DNA of 64,000 nucleotides from Ensifer sp. IC3342. GTDB lineage: Bacteria; Pseudomonadota; Alphaproteobacteria; Rhizobiales; Rhizobiaceae. This document shows, in pieces, positions 18,503 through 30,426 of the stretch. Position numbers and translations under genes: made by a program. Every line of letters starts with the position of its first letter. The stretch's first letter is position 1. Where the stretch lies: contig NZ_JADYVE010000001.1 of the NCBI RefSeq assembly GCF_020193655.1, positions 124,001 to 188,000 of the forward strand. The letters are read 5' to 3'. Under the pieces are notes generated by a model. It was not told the DNA's origin. It did not search any database and saw only the letters and a list, made by a program, of their open reading frames with translations.

Positions 18503-19090
18503 TCATTGCCTCAGATCCAGTCGCATCAGCGGCCGTCCGTCCTTGCGCCGAGCGACCATCTCGAAGCCCGCAGCATTGAAGATCGCCGTCGAGCCGATAC
18601 AGAGCGTTACCGATTTCGGCTGTTTGGTATGGTCGATCGGGCACGCATCGAGATAGCCTGCACCTCCCTTTCGTGCGTGATCGATCGCGGCTGCAAGCAT
18701 GCGGTGGCTCAACCCCTTGCCGCGCAGCGGCGACGACAGGAAGAAGCAACTCACTGCCCAGACGCTTGCGTCCTCCGCCTCACTCTCTTCGAGCGGCCGC
18801 GAGCACGTCCGCGGCGAATTGAACTGCGGCACGTCATGACGCGGCCCGACCTGAACCCAGGCGACAGGCTTTCCCTCTGAGTAGCCGAGGATACCCGGCG
18901 GCGGCCCGGCTTCGATTCGCGCGCGCATGACGTCCTTTCGCTGGTCGATCGTCATATTGCCGCGGATCGCATAGGGCAGACGCAAGGCGACGCACCAGCA
19001 GCCGCAGAACGCCCCCTTCGGACCGAAGAGGGTCTCGAAATCAGGCCAGCGATCGGCCGTGACCGGCGCAAATTGCAGGACGATATCCAA
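18503..19090 (-). CDS. GNAT family N-acetyltransferase
   Basis: A 195-residue acetyltransferase-fold protein. The acetyl-CoA region is visible as WAVSCFFLSSPLRGKGLSHRML (motif A with the R-G-K-G loop) followed by AAIDHARKGGAGYLDACP and FNAAGFEMVARR near the end. The N-terminal CGCWCVALR is typical of a subgroup of uncharacterised GNATs. The start codon is TTG at 19090, supported by GGAGG about 6 bases upstream. It is divergent from the Pol IV gene, with 75 bases between them that include the LexA box at 19146-19160. The substrate is unknown. Confidence 0.82.
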   Translation of the reverse strand: MDIVLQFAPVTADRWPDFETLFGPKGAFCGCWCVALRLPYAIRGNMTIDQRKDVMRARIEAGPPPGILGYSEGKPVAWVQVGPRHDVPQFNSPRTCSRPLEESEAEDASVWAVSCFFLSSPLRGKGLSHRMLAAAIDHARKGGAGYLDACPIDHTKQPKSVTLCIGSTAIFNAAGFEMVARRKDGRPLMRLDLRQ

Positions 19091-19110
19091 AGTAGCCTCC
19101 GAGTGCCGCC

Positions 19111-19139
19111 TTGAGACTCAGTAGCGTAGAGCGTAAAGT
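19111..19139 (+). promoter_or_regulatory. Candidate promoter of the Pol IV gene
   Basis: TTGAGA (19111-19116), a 17-base spacer and TAAAGT (19134-19139) form a plausible sigma-70 promoter. The start of transcription would fall at or just before the LexA box at 19146-19160, giving a leader of about 20 bases. Confidence 0.5.
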
Positions 19140-19145
19140 CGCCGC

Positions 19146-19160
19146 GTTCAACATTTGTTC
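19146..19160 (+). promoter_or_regulatory. LexA (SOS) box of the Pol IV gene
   Basis: A perfect alphaproteobacterial SOS box, GTTC-AACATTT-GTTC, ending five bases before the ATG of the Pol IV gene. It lies over the predicted transcription start and ribosome-binding region, a position that would block initiation when LexA is bound. Confidence 0.85.
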
Positions 19161-19165
19161 CGGAT

Positions 19166-20458
19166 ATGCCCGACAGAGCTGCATCGATTCCTGGCTTCTG
19201 CCGAGACTGCCTCAAGGAGCAGGCCGCCGAGGCGCGACGGTGCCTCGCCTGCGGCAGTCCGCGGCTTCTGCGCCATTCTGAGCTCTACAAGCTGACGCTC
19301 GCGCATATCGACTGCGATGCCTTCTATGCGTCGATCGAGAAGCGTGACGATCCGGAGCTTGCCGACAAGCCGGTGATCATTGGCGGCGGCAAGCGCGGCG
19401 TCGTTTCGACCGCCTGCTACATCGCCCGCATTCACGGTGTTCGCTCCGCCATGCCCATGTTCAAGGCGCTGGAAGCCTGTCCGCAGGCGGTCGTGATCAA
19501 GCCGAACATGGAGAAATATTCGCGCGTCGGGCGCGAAGTACGGTCGCTGATGCTGGAACTGACGCCGCTTGTGCAGCCGTTGTCGATCGATGAAGCCTTC
19601 CTCGATCTCAGCGGCACTGAGCGGCTCCATCACGATCCCCCGGCCCGCACACTTGCCCGGTTCGCGAGGCGGGTGGAGAAGGAAATCGGCATCACCGTCT
19701 CGGTCGGTCTGTCCTACTGCAAGTTCCTCGCCAAGGTTGCGTCCGATCTCCAGAAACCACGTGGTTTCTCTGTTATCGGTCAGGCCGAGGCCGTGGACTT
19801 CCTTAAGGGGTGTCCGGTCACACTGATCTGGGGTGTCGGCAAGGCCTTTGCCGCGACACTCGAACGGGACGGCATCCGCACCATCGGTCAGTTGCAGATG
19901 ATGGAGGAGGCCGACCTGATGCGCCGCTACGGTACGATGGGCGAAAGGCTCTACCGCCTCTCGCGCGGGCAGGACGAGCGGATCGTGGAGACGGACGCGG
20001 AAGCCAAGAGCGTGTCGTCGGAAACCACGTTCAAGGACGACCTCTCACGCCCGGAGGAACTGGTCCCGCATCTACGGCGGCTCAGCGAACAGGTGGCGCT
20101 GCGTCTACGCAAGGCGGAGCTTGCCGGACAAACCGTTGTGCTTAAGCTCAAGACCGCCGACTTCAAGATTCGCACGCGCAACAGGCGGCTTGATAGCCCG
20201 ACACGTCTGGCAGATCGTATTTTCCGCACCGGTCTCCAGCTTCTGGAAAAGGAAGTCGATGGTACGCGATACAGGCTGATCGGCATCGGCGTCAGCGACC
20301 TGTCCGATCCCGGTCTCGCCGATCCGCCGGATCTGGTGGACCCGGCAGCAACGAGGCGCGCGGCTGCCGAGGACGCCATCAACAAGCTGCGCGACAAGTT
20401 CGGCAAGACGACCATCGAGACCGGCTATACCTTCGGCCAGCGGCGTCGCGATCAGTAA
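19166..20458 (+). CDS. dinB: DNA polymerase IV (Y-family, translesion)
   Basis: A 430-residue Y-family polymerase. Catalytic motifs are [14 protein letters not shown] (D49) and [12 protein letters not shown] (D142, E143); [17 protein letters not shown] and the HhH segment [12 protein letters not shown] follow, then the little-finger domain. Unlike E. coli DinB there is an N-terminal extension of about 40 residues holding C12-x2-C15 and C26-x2-C29, a probable four-cysteine zinc module. The C-terminus (TFGQRRRDQ) shows no obvious beta-clamp peptide. The perfect LexA box immediately upstream makes it an SOS gene. The start at 19166 is the only one that keeps the cysteine module. Rhizobia usually carry more than one dinB, so paralogue numbering is left open. 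Confidence 0.93.
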   Translation: MPDRAASIPGFCRDCLKEQAAEARRCLACGSPRLLRHSELYKLTLAHIDCDAFYASIEKRDDPELADKPVIIGGGKRGVVSTACYIARIHGVRSAMPMFKALEACPQAVVIKPNMEKYSRVGREVRSLMLELTPLVQPLSIDEAFLDLSGTERLHHDPPARTLARFARRVEKEIGITVSVGLSYCKFLAKVASDLQKPRGFSVIGQAEAVDFLKGCPVTLIWGVGKAFAATLERDGIRTIGQLQMMEEADLMRRYGTMGERLYRLSRGQDERIVETDAEAKSVSSETTFKDDLSRPEELVPHLRRLSEQVALRLRKAELAGQTVVLKLKTADFKIRTRNRRLDSPTRLADRIFRTGLQLLEKEVDGTRYRLIGIGVSDLSDPGLADPPDLVDPAATRRAAAEDAINKLRDKFGKTTIETGYTFGQRRRDQ

Positions 20459-20468
20459 TGCGGTCGCC

Positions 20469-20520
20469 TGCTGGATGTTTCCTGGGAGCGATTTAAGAAA
20501 ACATCCAGCAATTCAGAGTG
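20469..20520 (-). repeat. Partial palindromic mosaic element, reverse orientation
   Basis: Ten-base arms CTGGATGTTT (20470-20479) and AAACATCCAG (20499-20508). Read on the minus strand, the stretch aligns with the second half of the elements at 2889-2991 and 31163-31266 (GAATTGCTGxATGTTTT, then CTTAAATCG). It lies just after the Pol IV stop. Confidence 0.7.
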
Positions 20521-20641
20521 CCACACGCGACCTGCGTGCTTCTTTCGGGGCGCACGGTGCTGAAGTCTCACTCGCAGTGATCGAATTCCTTAAATATTGG
20601 CGGATACGCTCATTCGACAGTTCTTGCGTTGGAATGAGAGT

Positions 20642-21874
20642 ATGGTTTTGCGTTTCACTCTCGGAGGCGGGTTCGCCCTCCTGCTGGCGTCGGCGTCGTC
20701 CGTCACTGCCGCCAGCGATGCACCGCTGCAGGTGATCGTCTCGACGCAGCAGCAATCAATCGTCGTCTATGACGGCAATGCCGTCGTAGCCAGTTCGAAG
20801 ATATCGACCGGGAAAGCTGGCCATTCGACACCGACGGGCATTTTCTCGATTCTCGAAAAGCGCCGCCACCACAAGTCCAACATCTATTCGAACGCGCCGA
20901 TGCCATTCATGCAGCGACTGACCTGGTCCGGAATCGCCCTCCATGGCTCAAACCACGTACCGAAATACCCTGCCTCGCACGGTTGTGTGCGGTTGCCCAG
21001 CCAATTTGCGGCGAAACTGTTCAAGATGACCAGGCACGGAATGCACGTTCTGATATCTGATCGACAGGTGGTTCCCGCCGAAATCTCAAGCGTTGCGCTT
21101 TTCCAACCGAACCAAACACTTGAGGAAAAGCCGGCGCCGCTTTCGGACGTTCCCCTGCGTCCGGCGCTCAGCCAGAAGGAGAACAATCCACTCGAGGTGG
21201 CAATGATCAAGACGGCCTCCGTGCCGGCCGCTTCCGCCCAATCGCCGGCACCGATCCGCATCTTGATCACGCGGCGCAGCACCCGCGACATCATCCGCGA
21301 GCTACAGATGCTGTTAAGCAGCCTCGGCTTTGATGCCGGCGTTCCGGATGGATGGACCGGTCCGGCCACGTCTGACGCCGTACGCGCCTTCCAGTCGGCC
21401 GAAGGCCTTCCACCTGACGGCAAAATTACGCCGGAACTGATCGACAGGGTGTTCCGCAAGGCCGGCCGCGAAAAGCCGTCGAACGGCATCTTGCTCGTGC
21501 GTCAACGGTTCCAGCCGCTCTTCTCGGCCGACATCGACATCGGGCAGCCGGAAGTCGCGTTGGGAACGCATTTCCTGCAGTTCCAGGACCACCATCCCGC
21601 GGACGGCACCGGCAAATGGTTTGGCGTTTCCTTGGAAAATTACCTGTCCGCATCGATGAAAAAACGTCTCGGCATTTCCGTCGACGCTGATCCTTCAGCG
21701 TCCGATGCGCTTCAGGCAATGCTGGACCGGATCACCGTGCCCGATGACGTGCGGGCGCGGATCGCAGGTCTTCTCGTCAACGGATCGTCGTTGTCGATCT
21801 CCGATTCGGAGAGCGGACAGGAAACCGGCGAGGGAACGGATTTCATCACCATCACACGCTCGCTGCCGCACTGA
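20642..21874 (+). CDS. Periplasmic L,D-transpeptidase with peptidoglycan-binding domain
   Basis: A 410-residue exported protein. The N-terminus (MVLRFTLGGGFALLLASASS, cleavage likely after VTAA) is a signal peptide. A YkuD L,D-transpeptidase domain spans about 27-150, with active-site H101 and the catalytic motif SHGCVRLP (H113, G114, C115). After a Pro/Ala linker a peptidoglycan-binding domain (IIRELQMLLSSLGFDAG, TSDAVRAFQSAEGLPPDG) follows at about 215-275. The C-terminal 130 residues are not recognised. Such enzymes form 3-3 crosslinks or attach proteins to peptidoglycan, which is prominent in Rhizobiales. The start was chosen at ATG 20642, with GGAATGAGAG upstream, so that the signal peptide is N-terminal. 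Confidence 0.88.
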   Translation: MVLRFTLGGGFALLLASASSVTAASDAPLQVIVSTQQQSIVVYDGNAVVASSKISTGKAGHSTPTGIFSILEKRRHHKSNIYSNAPMPFMQRLTWSGIALHGSNHVPKYPASHGCVRLPSQFAAKLFKMTRHGMHVLISDRQVVPAEISSVALFQPNQTLEEKPAPLSDVPLRPALSQKENNPLEVAMIKTASVPAASAQSPAPIRILITRRSTRDIIRELQMLLSSLGFDAGVPDGWTGPATSDAVRAFQSAEGLPPDGKITPELIDRVFRKAGREKPSNGILLVRQRFQPLFSADIDIGQPEVALGTHFLQFQDHHPADGTGKWFGVSLENYLSASMKKRLGISVDADPSASDALQAMLDRITVPDDVRARIAGLLVNGSSLSISDSESGQETGEGTDFITITRSLPH

Positions 21875-21906
21875 CAGCGCCCCGCCGCACGTCTTTGAAG
21901 CTGCGC

Positions 21907-22100
21907 AGTTCCGGACGGAAAACCGTGCATACTTTCCTGGAATTGCTCTAATGCATGTCGCCCAAAAGTGTGCAGCGGTTTTGGGACAACGACATGCATA
22001 AAAAGAAGGACATAAAGCGCGTCGCATGAGTCCGATTGAACGCGACGCGCTTTATGCCTCCGCTATTCCGGAGACCGTGGACACTTTTCCTGGAATTGCT
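21907..22100 (+). repeat. Composite rhizobial intergenic mosaic element abutting dnaE
   Basis: Three nested units. First, a word pair CCGTGCATACTTTCCTGGAA (about 21923-21942) recurs as CCGTGGACACTTTTCCTGGA (22075-22094), flanking the whole block. Second, arms ATGCATGTCG (21951-21960) and CGACATGCAT (21990-21999) enclose CCCAAAA/TTTTGGG. Third, perfect 15-base arms CATAAAGCGCGTCGC (22011-22025) and GCGACGCGCTTTATG (22042-22056). The block fills the gap between the convergent transpeptidase and dnaE genes and touches the dnaE stop. The words match RIME-type repeats common in rhizobia. The long stems could act as bidirectional transcription barriers. Confidence 0.8.
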
Positions 22101-25595
<3,495 letters not shown>

Positions 25596-25748
25596 CGTTG
25601 CACTCCGATTCCCGTTCGGAGCAGAGGATATCCCGTTTCCGGTCCTTGATGTCCAGCACAACAGCCGGAGCCACCGTCTTTTTTCAACATTGCATCCGAA
25701 GAAGCACAGGTCCACGCGGCCATGCGAAGCCGCACCGGCGCAGAAGGA

Positions 25749-25835
25749 TCACAATCCGAGCGCAATCACCGAAATGCTGGCGATGAACAGGCTCATGGAG
25801 GCGAAGGCGGCGAGATCACGAACGAAATCAGTCAT
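25749..25835 (-). CDS. 28-residue single-span membrane peptide under an SOS box
   Basis: On the minus strand an ATG at 25835 opens a 28-codon frame beginning MTDFVRDLAAFASMSLFIAS and ending ALGL, with one continuous hydrophobic helix from about residue 9 to the end. A strong GAAAGGAGCC (AGGAG 7 bases from the ATG) shows it is meant to be translated. A perfect LexA box GTTC-N7-GTTC lies 34 bases upstream (25869-25883), with a TTGACT -35-like word just beyond (25887-25892). Size, single span and LexA control match Caulobacter SidA, the SOS-induced division inhibitor, and are analogous to E. coli TisB. Homology is not established; function as a damage-induced inner-membrane peptide is inference. 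Confidence 0.7.
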   Translation of the reverse strand: MTDFVRDLAAFASMSLFIASISVIALGL

Positions 25836-25868
25836 AATATGGCTCCTTTCCGCTATTGTTTTTCTTTT

Positions 25869-25883
25869 GTTCTTTTTTTGTTC
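25869..25883 (-). promoter_or_regulatory. LexA (SOS) box of the 28-residue peptide gene
   Basis: A perfect GAAC-N7-GAAC on the minus strand (GTTC-TTTTTTT-GTTC on the plus strand). It sits between a TTGACT -35-like element (25887-25892) and the strong ribosome-binding site at about 25842-25847, the classical position for LexA repression. Confidence 0.85.
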
Positions 25884-25892
25884 CATAGTCAA

Positions 25893-26061
25893 GCAAGCCC
25901 ACATAAAAAGATCCCGCAATTCAAAGGTCATGGTTAACGCGCTGTGGCCGGGCGCCGCGGTCGCAACGCTCAAAAACCGTATGCAGCGAGTGAATCGCGG
26001 AGGCTATTCAAAATGCCTGTGAGACAAATGCCAGCAGTTCGGAGGTCGACAATCAAGCTTT
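25893..26061. other. Divergent control region between two SOS genes
   Basis: No gene is visible. This stretch separates the SOS box of the minus-strand peptide from that of the plus-strand DUF5680 gene. An open frame on the minus strand (25749-25973) is only the upstream extension of the 28-residue peptide frame and crosses its promoter, so I do not use it. Confidence 0.5.
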
Positions 26062-26076
26062 GTTCGCTTTTTGTTC
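26062..26076 (+). promoter_or_regulatory. LexA (SOS) box of the DUF5680 gene
   Basis: A perfect box GTTC-GCTTTTT-GTTC, 54 bases upstream of the ATG at 26131. It is the third exact GTTC-N7-GTTC match in this window; all three fall in 19.1-26.1 kb. Confidence 0.85.
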
Positions 26077-26130
26077 TTTACAAGCTGGCGATGTTGCGGC
26101 ATCCTCGCTCACGAAAATGGGAGCACGCTC

Positions 26131-26598
26131 ATGTTCAGCATCGAGGAACTCACCGACTTCATCGTCGAGGCGAAATCGAGGACCTATGTCGGCGGCGGCG
26201 CGGCGCTGCCCGCCTGCAGGCCCGGCTCGCGCGATCTCGGTCACCAGCGCGGCGCGTGGCGCTATCTCGACAGCTATTTTGGCGGAACGGATTTTGCTGG
26301 CCAGGAAACTGTCTGGCATGACGGCAACCCGCGCTGGGCGATGAACTACTTCGGTCGCATTATCCGTCGGGACTTGATCGATGCGGAACGAGCCGGCGCC
26401 GTCATCAAAGCTGCCCTCCAGACCATGTATCGCGACAAGCGCCATTTCCTCGGCGGCACGGAGTATCAGCACGCCTACGGTTGTTACGTCGACAGCAGCC
26501 GCGGCGCGATCGATCATTTCTCCGGACGCGAGGTCATTTTCGTCGATGGCGAAGAGGCCTACGAGCTCGATTATCGCGGCGGGCTCATCGTTCCCTGA
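26131..26598 (+). CDS. DUF5680-type protein, SOS-regulated
   Basis: A 155-residue soluble protein. Recognisable blocks are FIVEAKSRTYVGGGAA, SRDLGHQRGAWRYLDSYFGG, FAGQETVWHDGNPRWAMNYFG and VIFVDGEEAYELDYRGGLIVP, which I associate with DUF5680, a family of unknown function sometimes fused to helix-turn-helix domains. No catalytic motif is evident. The start at 26131 has GGGAG about 8 bases upstream. An upstream LexA box (26062-26076) implies induction by DNA damage. A perfect nine-base-arm palindrome (26598-26616) overlaps the end of the gene. Confidence 0.72.
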   Translation: MFSIEELTDFIVEAKSRTYVGGGAALPACRPGSRDLGHQRGAWRYLDSYFGGTDFAGQETVWHDGNPRWAMNYFGRIIRRDLIDAERAGAVIKAALQTMYRDKRHFLGGTEYQHAYGCYVDSSRGAIDHFSGREVIFVDGEEAYELDYRGGLIVP

Positions 26599-26616
26599 TG
26601 GGTCGAATCGACCCAT
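26598..26616 (+). terminator. Palindrome at the end of the DUF5680 gene
   Basis: ATGGGTCGA and TCGACCCAT are perfect arms around a single A, beginning at the last base of the stop codon. There is no T-run, so it may be a weak terminator, an RNA-stabilising hairpin or a protein-binding palindrome. Confidence 0.4.
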
Positions 26617-26689
26617 GTGATAGATATAATCAATTCTAACACGCTGAGACGCGGGCGAAAACGCACAGGTTCCGCGCCCAGCTCTGCAA
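26617..26689 (+). repeat. Decayed relative of the 17342 mosaic element
   Basis: The order of words (a GTGATAGAT-like start, CAATTCTAA, CTGAGACGCGGG, CGAAAACGCA, then GGTTCCGCGCCC) parallels 17342-17412 but the arms are diverged. It fills the gap between the DUF5680 gene and lolD. Confidence 0.4.
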
Positions 26690-26692
26690 CGC

Positions 26693-27379
26693 CTATTTCA
26701 GTTCCACGACCTTGCCGTCCTCGATCGTTACGCGGCGATCCATCAAGGAGGCGAGCTCATGGTTGTGCGTCGCAATCAATGCGGCGAGGCCCGACTGACG
26801 TGCTAGTGCCTCCATCGCCTCGAACACGTAGCCAGCGGTTTCGGGATCGAGATTGCCGGTCGGCTCGTCGGCCAGGAGAACGAGCGGCGCATTGGCCACG
26901 GCGCGGGCGATCGCGACGCGCTGCTGCTCGCCGCCGGAAAGCTCGGCCGGCCGATGGCTGGCACGGTGGCCGATGCGCATATAGTCGAGCAGAGCGGCGG
27001 CCCTCTCCGCTGCTTCCGCCTTCGGAAGGCCGGCGATCAGTTGCGGCATCATGATGTTTTCGAGCGCGGAAAATTCCGGCAGCAGGTGGTGGAACTGATA
27101 GACGAAGCCGATCTCCTTGCGCCGGATCGCCGTGCGCCGGTCGTCGCTGAGCCCGTTGCAAGCCAAGCCGTTCACGGCGACTTCGCCCGCGTCCGGATGT
27201 TCGAGCAGGCCAGCGACATGCAAGAGCGTCGACTTGCCAGTTCCCGAAGGCGCCACGAGCGCGACGGTCTCGCCGCTTCGCAGCGTGAAATCGACGCCCT
27301 TGAGGATCGGGAGGTAGGTGTCGCCTTCTCCGTAGTGCCGCTCTATGCCGGAGAGCTGCAGTGCCACACGCGCATTCAT
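26693..27379 (-). CDS. lolD: Lipoprotein-releasing ABC transporter ATPase LolD
   Basis: A 228-residue ABC ATPase driving release of lipoproteins from the inner membrane to LolA. Walker A is APSGTGKST (43-51), the Q-loop lies in [20 protein letters not shown], the signature is [14 protein letters not shown], Walker B is [13 protein letters not shown] and the switch histidine is in [17 protein letters not shown] is a LolD-type feature. It follows the LolC/E gene by 17 bases on the same strand, forming a two-gene transport operon downstream of proS. Confidence 0.92.
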   Translation of the reverse strand: MNARVALQLSGIERHYGEGDTYLPILKGVDFTLRSGETVALVAPSGTGKSTLLHVAGLLEHPDAGEVAVNGLACNGLSDDRRTAIRRKEIGFVYQFHHLLPEFSALENIMMPQLIAGLPKAEAAERAAALLDYMRIGHRASHRPAELSGGEQQRVAIARAVANAPLVLLADEPTGNLDPETAGYVFEAMEALARQSGLAALIATHNHELASLMDRRVTIEDGKVVELK

Positions 27380-27396
27380 TTGCGTTCTTGTCCTTG

Positions 27397-28707
27397 TTAT
27401 TCGTACCGCAGGGCCTGCACCGGATCGAGGCGCGAGGCGCGCCAGGCTGGAAAGATCGTGGCAAGGAAGGAAAGAGCAAGCGCCATGATGACGACTGCGA
27501 TCGTCTCGTCGGCATTCATGTCCGCAGGAAGCTGACTCAGGAAATAGAGTTCCGGGTTGAAGAGGGTCGTCCCCGAAACCCAGGAGAAGAACTGGCGGAT
27601 CGACTCGACGTTGAGGCAGACGACGACACCAAGGAGCACGCCGGCGATCGTGCCGGCGACCCCGATGGCGGCGCCGGTCATGAAGAAGATGCGCATTACC
27701 GATCCGGACGTCGCGCCCATTGTTCTCAGGATCGCGATGTCGCTGCCCTTGTCCTTCACCAGCATGATGAGGCCGGAAATGATGTTCAAGGCCGCCACCA
27801 GCACGATCAGCGTCAGGATCATGAACATCACGTTGCGCTCGACCTCGAGCGCGGAGAAGAAGGTTTTGTTGCGGTCGCGCCAGTCCGTGATGAAGATCTG
27901 TCGGCCCGCCGCATCCTCAATGGGCTTGCGCAGGGAATCGACCGCGTCCGCGTGCTCGGCGAAAATTTCGATCGATTGGACCAGGCCCTCGGCATTGAAG
28001 TAAAGCTGCGCCTCCTCGAGCGGCATGAAGACGATCGTTGCGTCATATTCCGACATGCCGACTTCGAAGATCGCCGAGACGGTATAGGCCTTGACGCGCG
28101 GATTCATGCCCATCGGCGTCACATCGCCGTTCGGCGAGGTCAGCGTGATCGTGCCGCCGACACGGATCCCCAATTGTTCGGCCATGCGCGAACCGATTGC
28201 GACACCGCTTCCGGACGCAAAGCCGACCAGATCGCCGGACTGGATGTGCTCGGAGATGGACTTCAACTTCGAGAGGTCGTCGGCACGGACCCCGCGAACA
28301 AGGGCCCCTGTCGACGCGTCACCGTAGCCCTGGGCGAGAACCTGTCCCTCGACCATCGGAATGGCCATGGTTACGCCAGGTACCGCCGAAAACTTGTTCG
28401 CCAGCTCGGCGTAGTTGGTCAGCGGGCCATCGAGCGGCTGCACGATGATATGGCCATTCATGCCGAGAATGCGGGAAATGAGCTCGGTGCGAAATCCGTT
28501 CATGACCGCCATGACGATGATCAACGTCGCGACACCCAGCATGATGCCGATGAAGGAAAAGCCGGCGATGACCGAGATGAAGGCCTCCTTCCGTCGCGAG
28601 CGCAGATAGCGCCAGGCCACCATGCGCTCGAACGCGGAAAAGGGGCGGCTGGAAGGCACACCAGACTGAGCGGCAGCCTGCACCTGGTCTTCAGTCGCCG
28701 CGGTCAT
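27397..28707 (-). CDS. Lipoprotein-releasing system permease LolC/LolE
   Basis: A 436-residue inner-membrane protein with one N-terminal span ([21 protein letters not shown]), a large periplasmic domain and three C-terminal spans, the MacB/FtsX-type topology of LolC/LolE. The conserved start of the family is visible in [20 protein letters not shown], and the C-terminal signature in [20 protein letters not shown]. Only one permease gene is present, as expected for alphaproteobacteria, where a single LolC/E-type protein (LolF-like) probably forms a homodimer with LolD. It starts 18 bases after the proS stop, so coupling with proS expression is likely. Confidence 0.9.
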   Translation of the reverse strand: MTAATEDQVQAAAQSGVPSSRPFSAFERMVAWRYLRSRRKEAFISVIAGFSFIGIMLGVATLIIVMAVMNGFRTELISRILGMNGHIIVQPLDGPLTNYAELANKFSAVPGVTMAIPMVEGQVLAQGYGDASTGALVRGVRADDLSKLKSISEHIQSGDLVGFASGSGVAIGSRMAEQLGIRVGGTITLTSPNGDVTPMGMNPRVKAYTVSAIFEVGMSEYDATIVFMPLEEAQLYFNAEGLVQSIEIFAEHADAVDSLRKPIEDAAGRQIFITDWRDRNKTFFSALEVERNVMFMILTLIVLVAALNIISGLIMLVKDKGSDIAILRTMGATSGSVMRIFFMTGAAIGVAGTIAGVLLGVVVCLNVESIRQFFSWVSGTTLFNPELYFLSQLPADMNADETIAVVIMALALSFLATIFPAWRASRLDPVQALRYE

Positions 28708-28725
28708 CTTCGCTTCCTTCGTCCT

Positions 28726-30054
28726 TTATCTCGTCGCAACCAGCTTGTTGATCGCGGCTTCGATCGTCATTGTCTCGCGCTCGCCGGTCGTGCGGTCCTT
28801 GACCTCGACTTCGCCGTTCGCAACCGAACGCGGTCCGACGATGATCTGTACCGGCACACCAATGAGGTCGGCGGTCGCAAACTTTGCGCCGGCGCGATCA
28901 TCGGTATCGTCCAGAAGCACGTCGAATCCAGCCTTCCCGAGTCCTGAGTAGAGCGTGCCGCTGGCCGCCTCGCAAGCGGCGTCACCCGCTTTCATGTTGA
29001 TGACGACGACGTCGAACGGGGCGATCGACTTCGGCCATATGATGCCGTTTTCGTCGTGCGACGCCTCAATGATCGCCGGCACGAGACGGGTCGGGCCGAT
29101 GCCGTAGGAACCCATGTGCACGGTGTGCTCCTTGCCGTCCGGCCCGAGCACCTTCGCGCCCATCGCTTCGGAATATTTTGTGCCGAAGTAGAAGATGTGG
29201 CCGACCTCGATGCCGCGCGCCGACAGGCGTTCGTCCTCGGGAATAGCGTTGAACGCCGCCTCATCATGCATTTCCGAGGTCGCCGCATAACGCGAGGTCC
29301 ACTTCTCGAAGATCGCCTTCAGCCCGGCGACATCGTCGAAGTTCGTGTCCTCTCCCGGAATGTCGAAACCGAGGAAGTCCTTGTGGCAGAAGACTTCGGA
29401 CTCACCCGTGTCGGCAAGGATGATGAACTCGTGGCTGAGATTGCCACCGATCGGACCGGTGTCGGCGCGCATCGGGATGGCACGCAGGCCCATGCGGGAG
29501 AAGGTGCGCAGATAAGCGGCGAACATCCGGTTATAGGCGTGCTCCGCCCCTTCGCGATCGAGATCGAAGGAATAGGCGTCCTTCATCAGAAACTCGCGCG
29601 AGCGCATCGTGCCGAAGCGCGGACGGATCTCGTCGCGGAACTTCAACTGAATATGGTAGAGATTGAGCGGCAGGTCGCGATAGGACTTCACGTAGGAGCG
29701 AAACACATCCGTGATCATCTCCTCGTTCGTCGGGCCATAGAGCATCGGCCGGTCCTGCCGGTCCTTGATACGCAGCATTTCCTTGCCATACGCATCGTAG
29801 CGTCCGCTCTCCTGCCACAACTCCGCCGACTGCAGCGTTGGCATCAGTAGTTCGATCGCACCGGAACGGTTCTGCTCTTCGCGAATGATCGCATTGACCT
29901 TGTCAAGCACGCGCTTGCCAAGCGGCAACCAGGTATAGATGCCGGCAGATTGCTGGCGGATCATGCCCGTCCGCAGCATGAGGCGGTGGGAAACGATTTC
30001 CGCTTCCTTCGGATTTTCCTTCAAGATGGGCATGAAAAAGCGGGACAGGCGCAT
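28726..30054 (-). CDS. proS: Prolyl-tRNA synthetase (short alphaproteobacterial type)
   Basis: A 442-residue class II synthetase. Motif 1 and its flank ([23 protein letters not shown]), the proline-site [11 protein letters not shown], motif 2 ([29 protein letters not shown]), motif 3 ([17 protein letters not shown]) and the anticodon-binding domain ([27 protein letters not shown]) are all visible. The length is about 130 residues below the E. coli enzyme because the editing domain inserted between motifs 2 and 3 is missing, as is usual in this group, where Ala-tRNA(Pro) clearance depends on a free-standing ProXp/YbaK-type deacylase elsewhere. Confidence 0.95.
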   Translation of the reverse strand: MRLSRFFMPILKENPKEAEIVSHRLMLRTGMIRQQSAGIYTWLPLGKRVLDKVNAIIREEQNRSGAIELLMPTLQSAELWQESGRYDAYGKEMLRIKDRQDRPMLYGPTNEEMITDVFRSYVKSYRDLPLNLYHIQLKFRDEIRPRFGTMRSREFLMKDAYSFDLDREGAEHAYNRMFAAYLRTFSRMGLRAIPMRADTGPIGGNLSHEFIILADTGESEVFCHKDFLGFDIPGEDTNFDDVAGLKAIFEKWTSRYAATSEMHDEAAFNAIPEDERLSARGIEVGHIFYFGTKYSEAMGAKVLGPDGKEHTVHMGSYGIGPTRLVPAIIEASHDENGIIWPKSIAPFDVVVINMKAGDAACEAASGTLYSGLGKAGFDVLLDDTDDRAGAKFATADLIGVPVQIIVGPRSVANGEVEVKDRTTGERETMTIEAAINKLVATR

Positions 30055-30426
30055 GACGGGTTCCGGAACTTGGTGGACTTCGCACTATCGGCGGATTCGG
30101 GCGAAATGACGTTGTGCTTCGGCCGCCGTCTTCGCCTGAGCAAGGAGGAGCGGCTTAGCCTTGTTGCGATCGTACTCTTGAATTTCTCCTCCGACACGGG
30201 CGGCGGAAAGCATTTCGAGTTCAGCGTTCATAACCGCTTCGCGCGCGGATGAAAACCCTGCCGCAGCGGGAAGAAAACCACATAACAGATGGCATTTGAC
30301 AGGAAATGCGCAGGATTGGCCTGCGTCAAAAGAGCACGGTAGTAACAGGACAAGGGCGGCTCCTGTCAATGGAAAAAAATTGCCGGACTGTAGCAAAAAT
30401 GCAAAAAAAGCAGATGACAGCGCCCA
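30055..30426. other. Gap upstream of proS
   Basis: No confident gene. A minus-strand frame of 103 codons (30085-30396) exists, with an internal ATG at 30231, but neither start has a good ribosome-binding site. This stretch probably carries the proS leader and promoter, and near its right end the promoter of the plus-strand RNA candidate. Confidence 0.4.

Noticed and set aside
30085-30396. 103-codon minus-strand frame upstream of proS (internal ATG at 30231)
   Set aside because: Neither start has a convincing ribosome-binding site and composition is not clearly protein-like; conservation would be needed.
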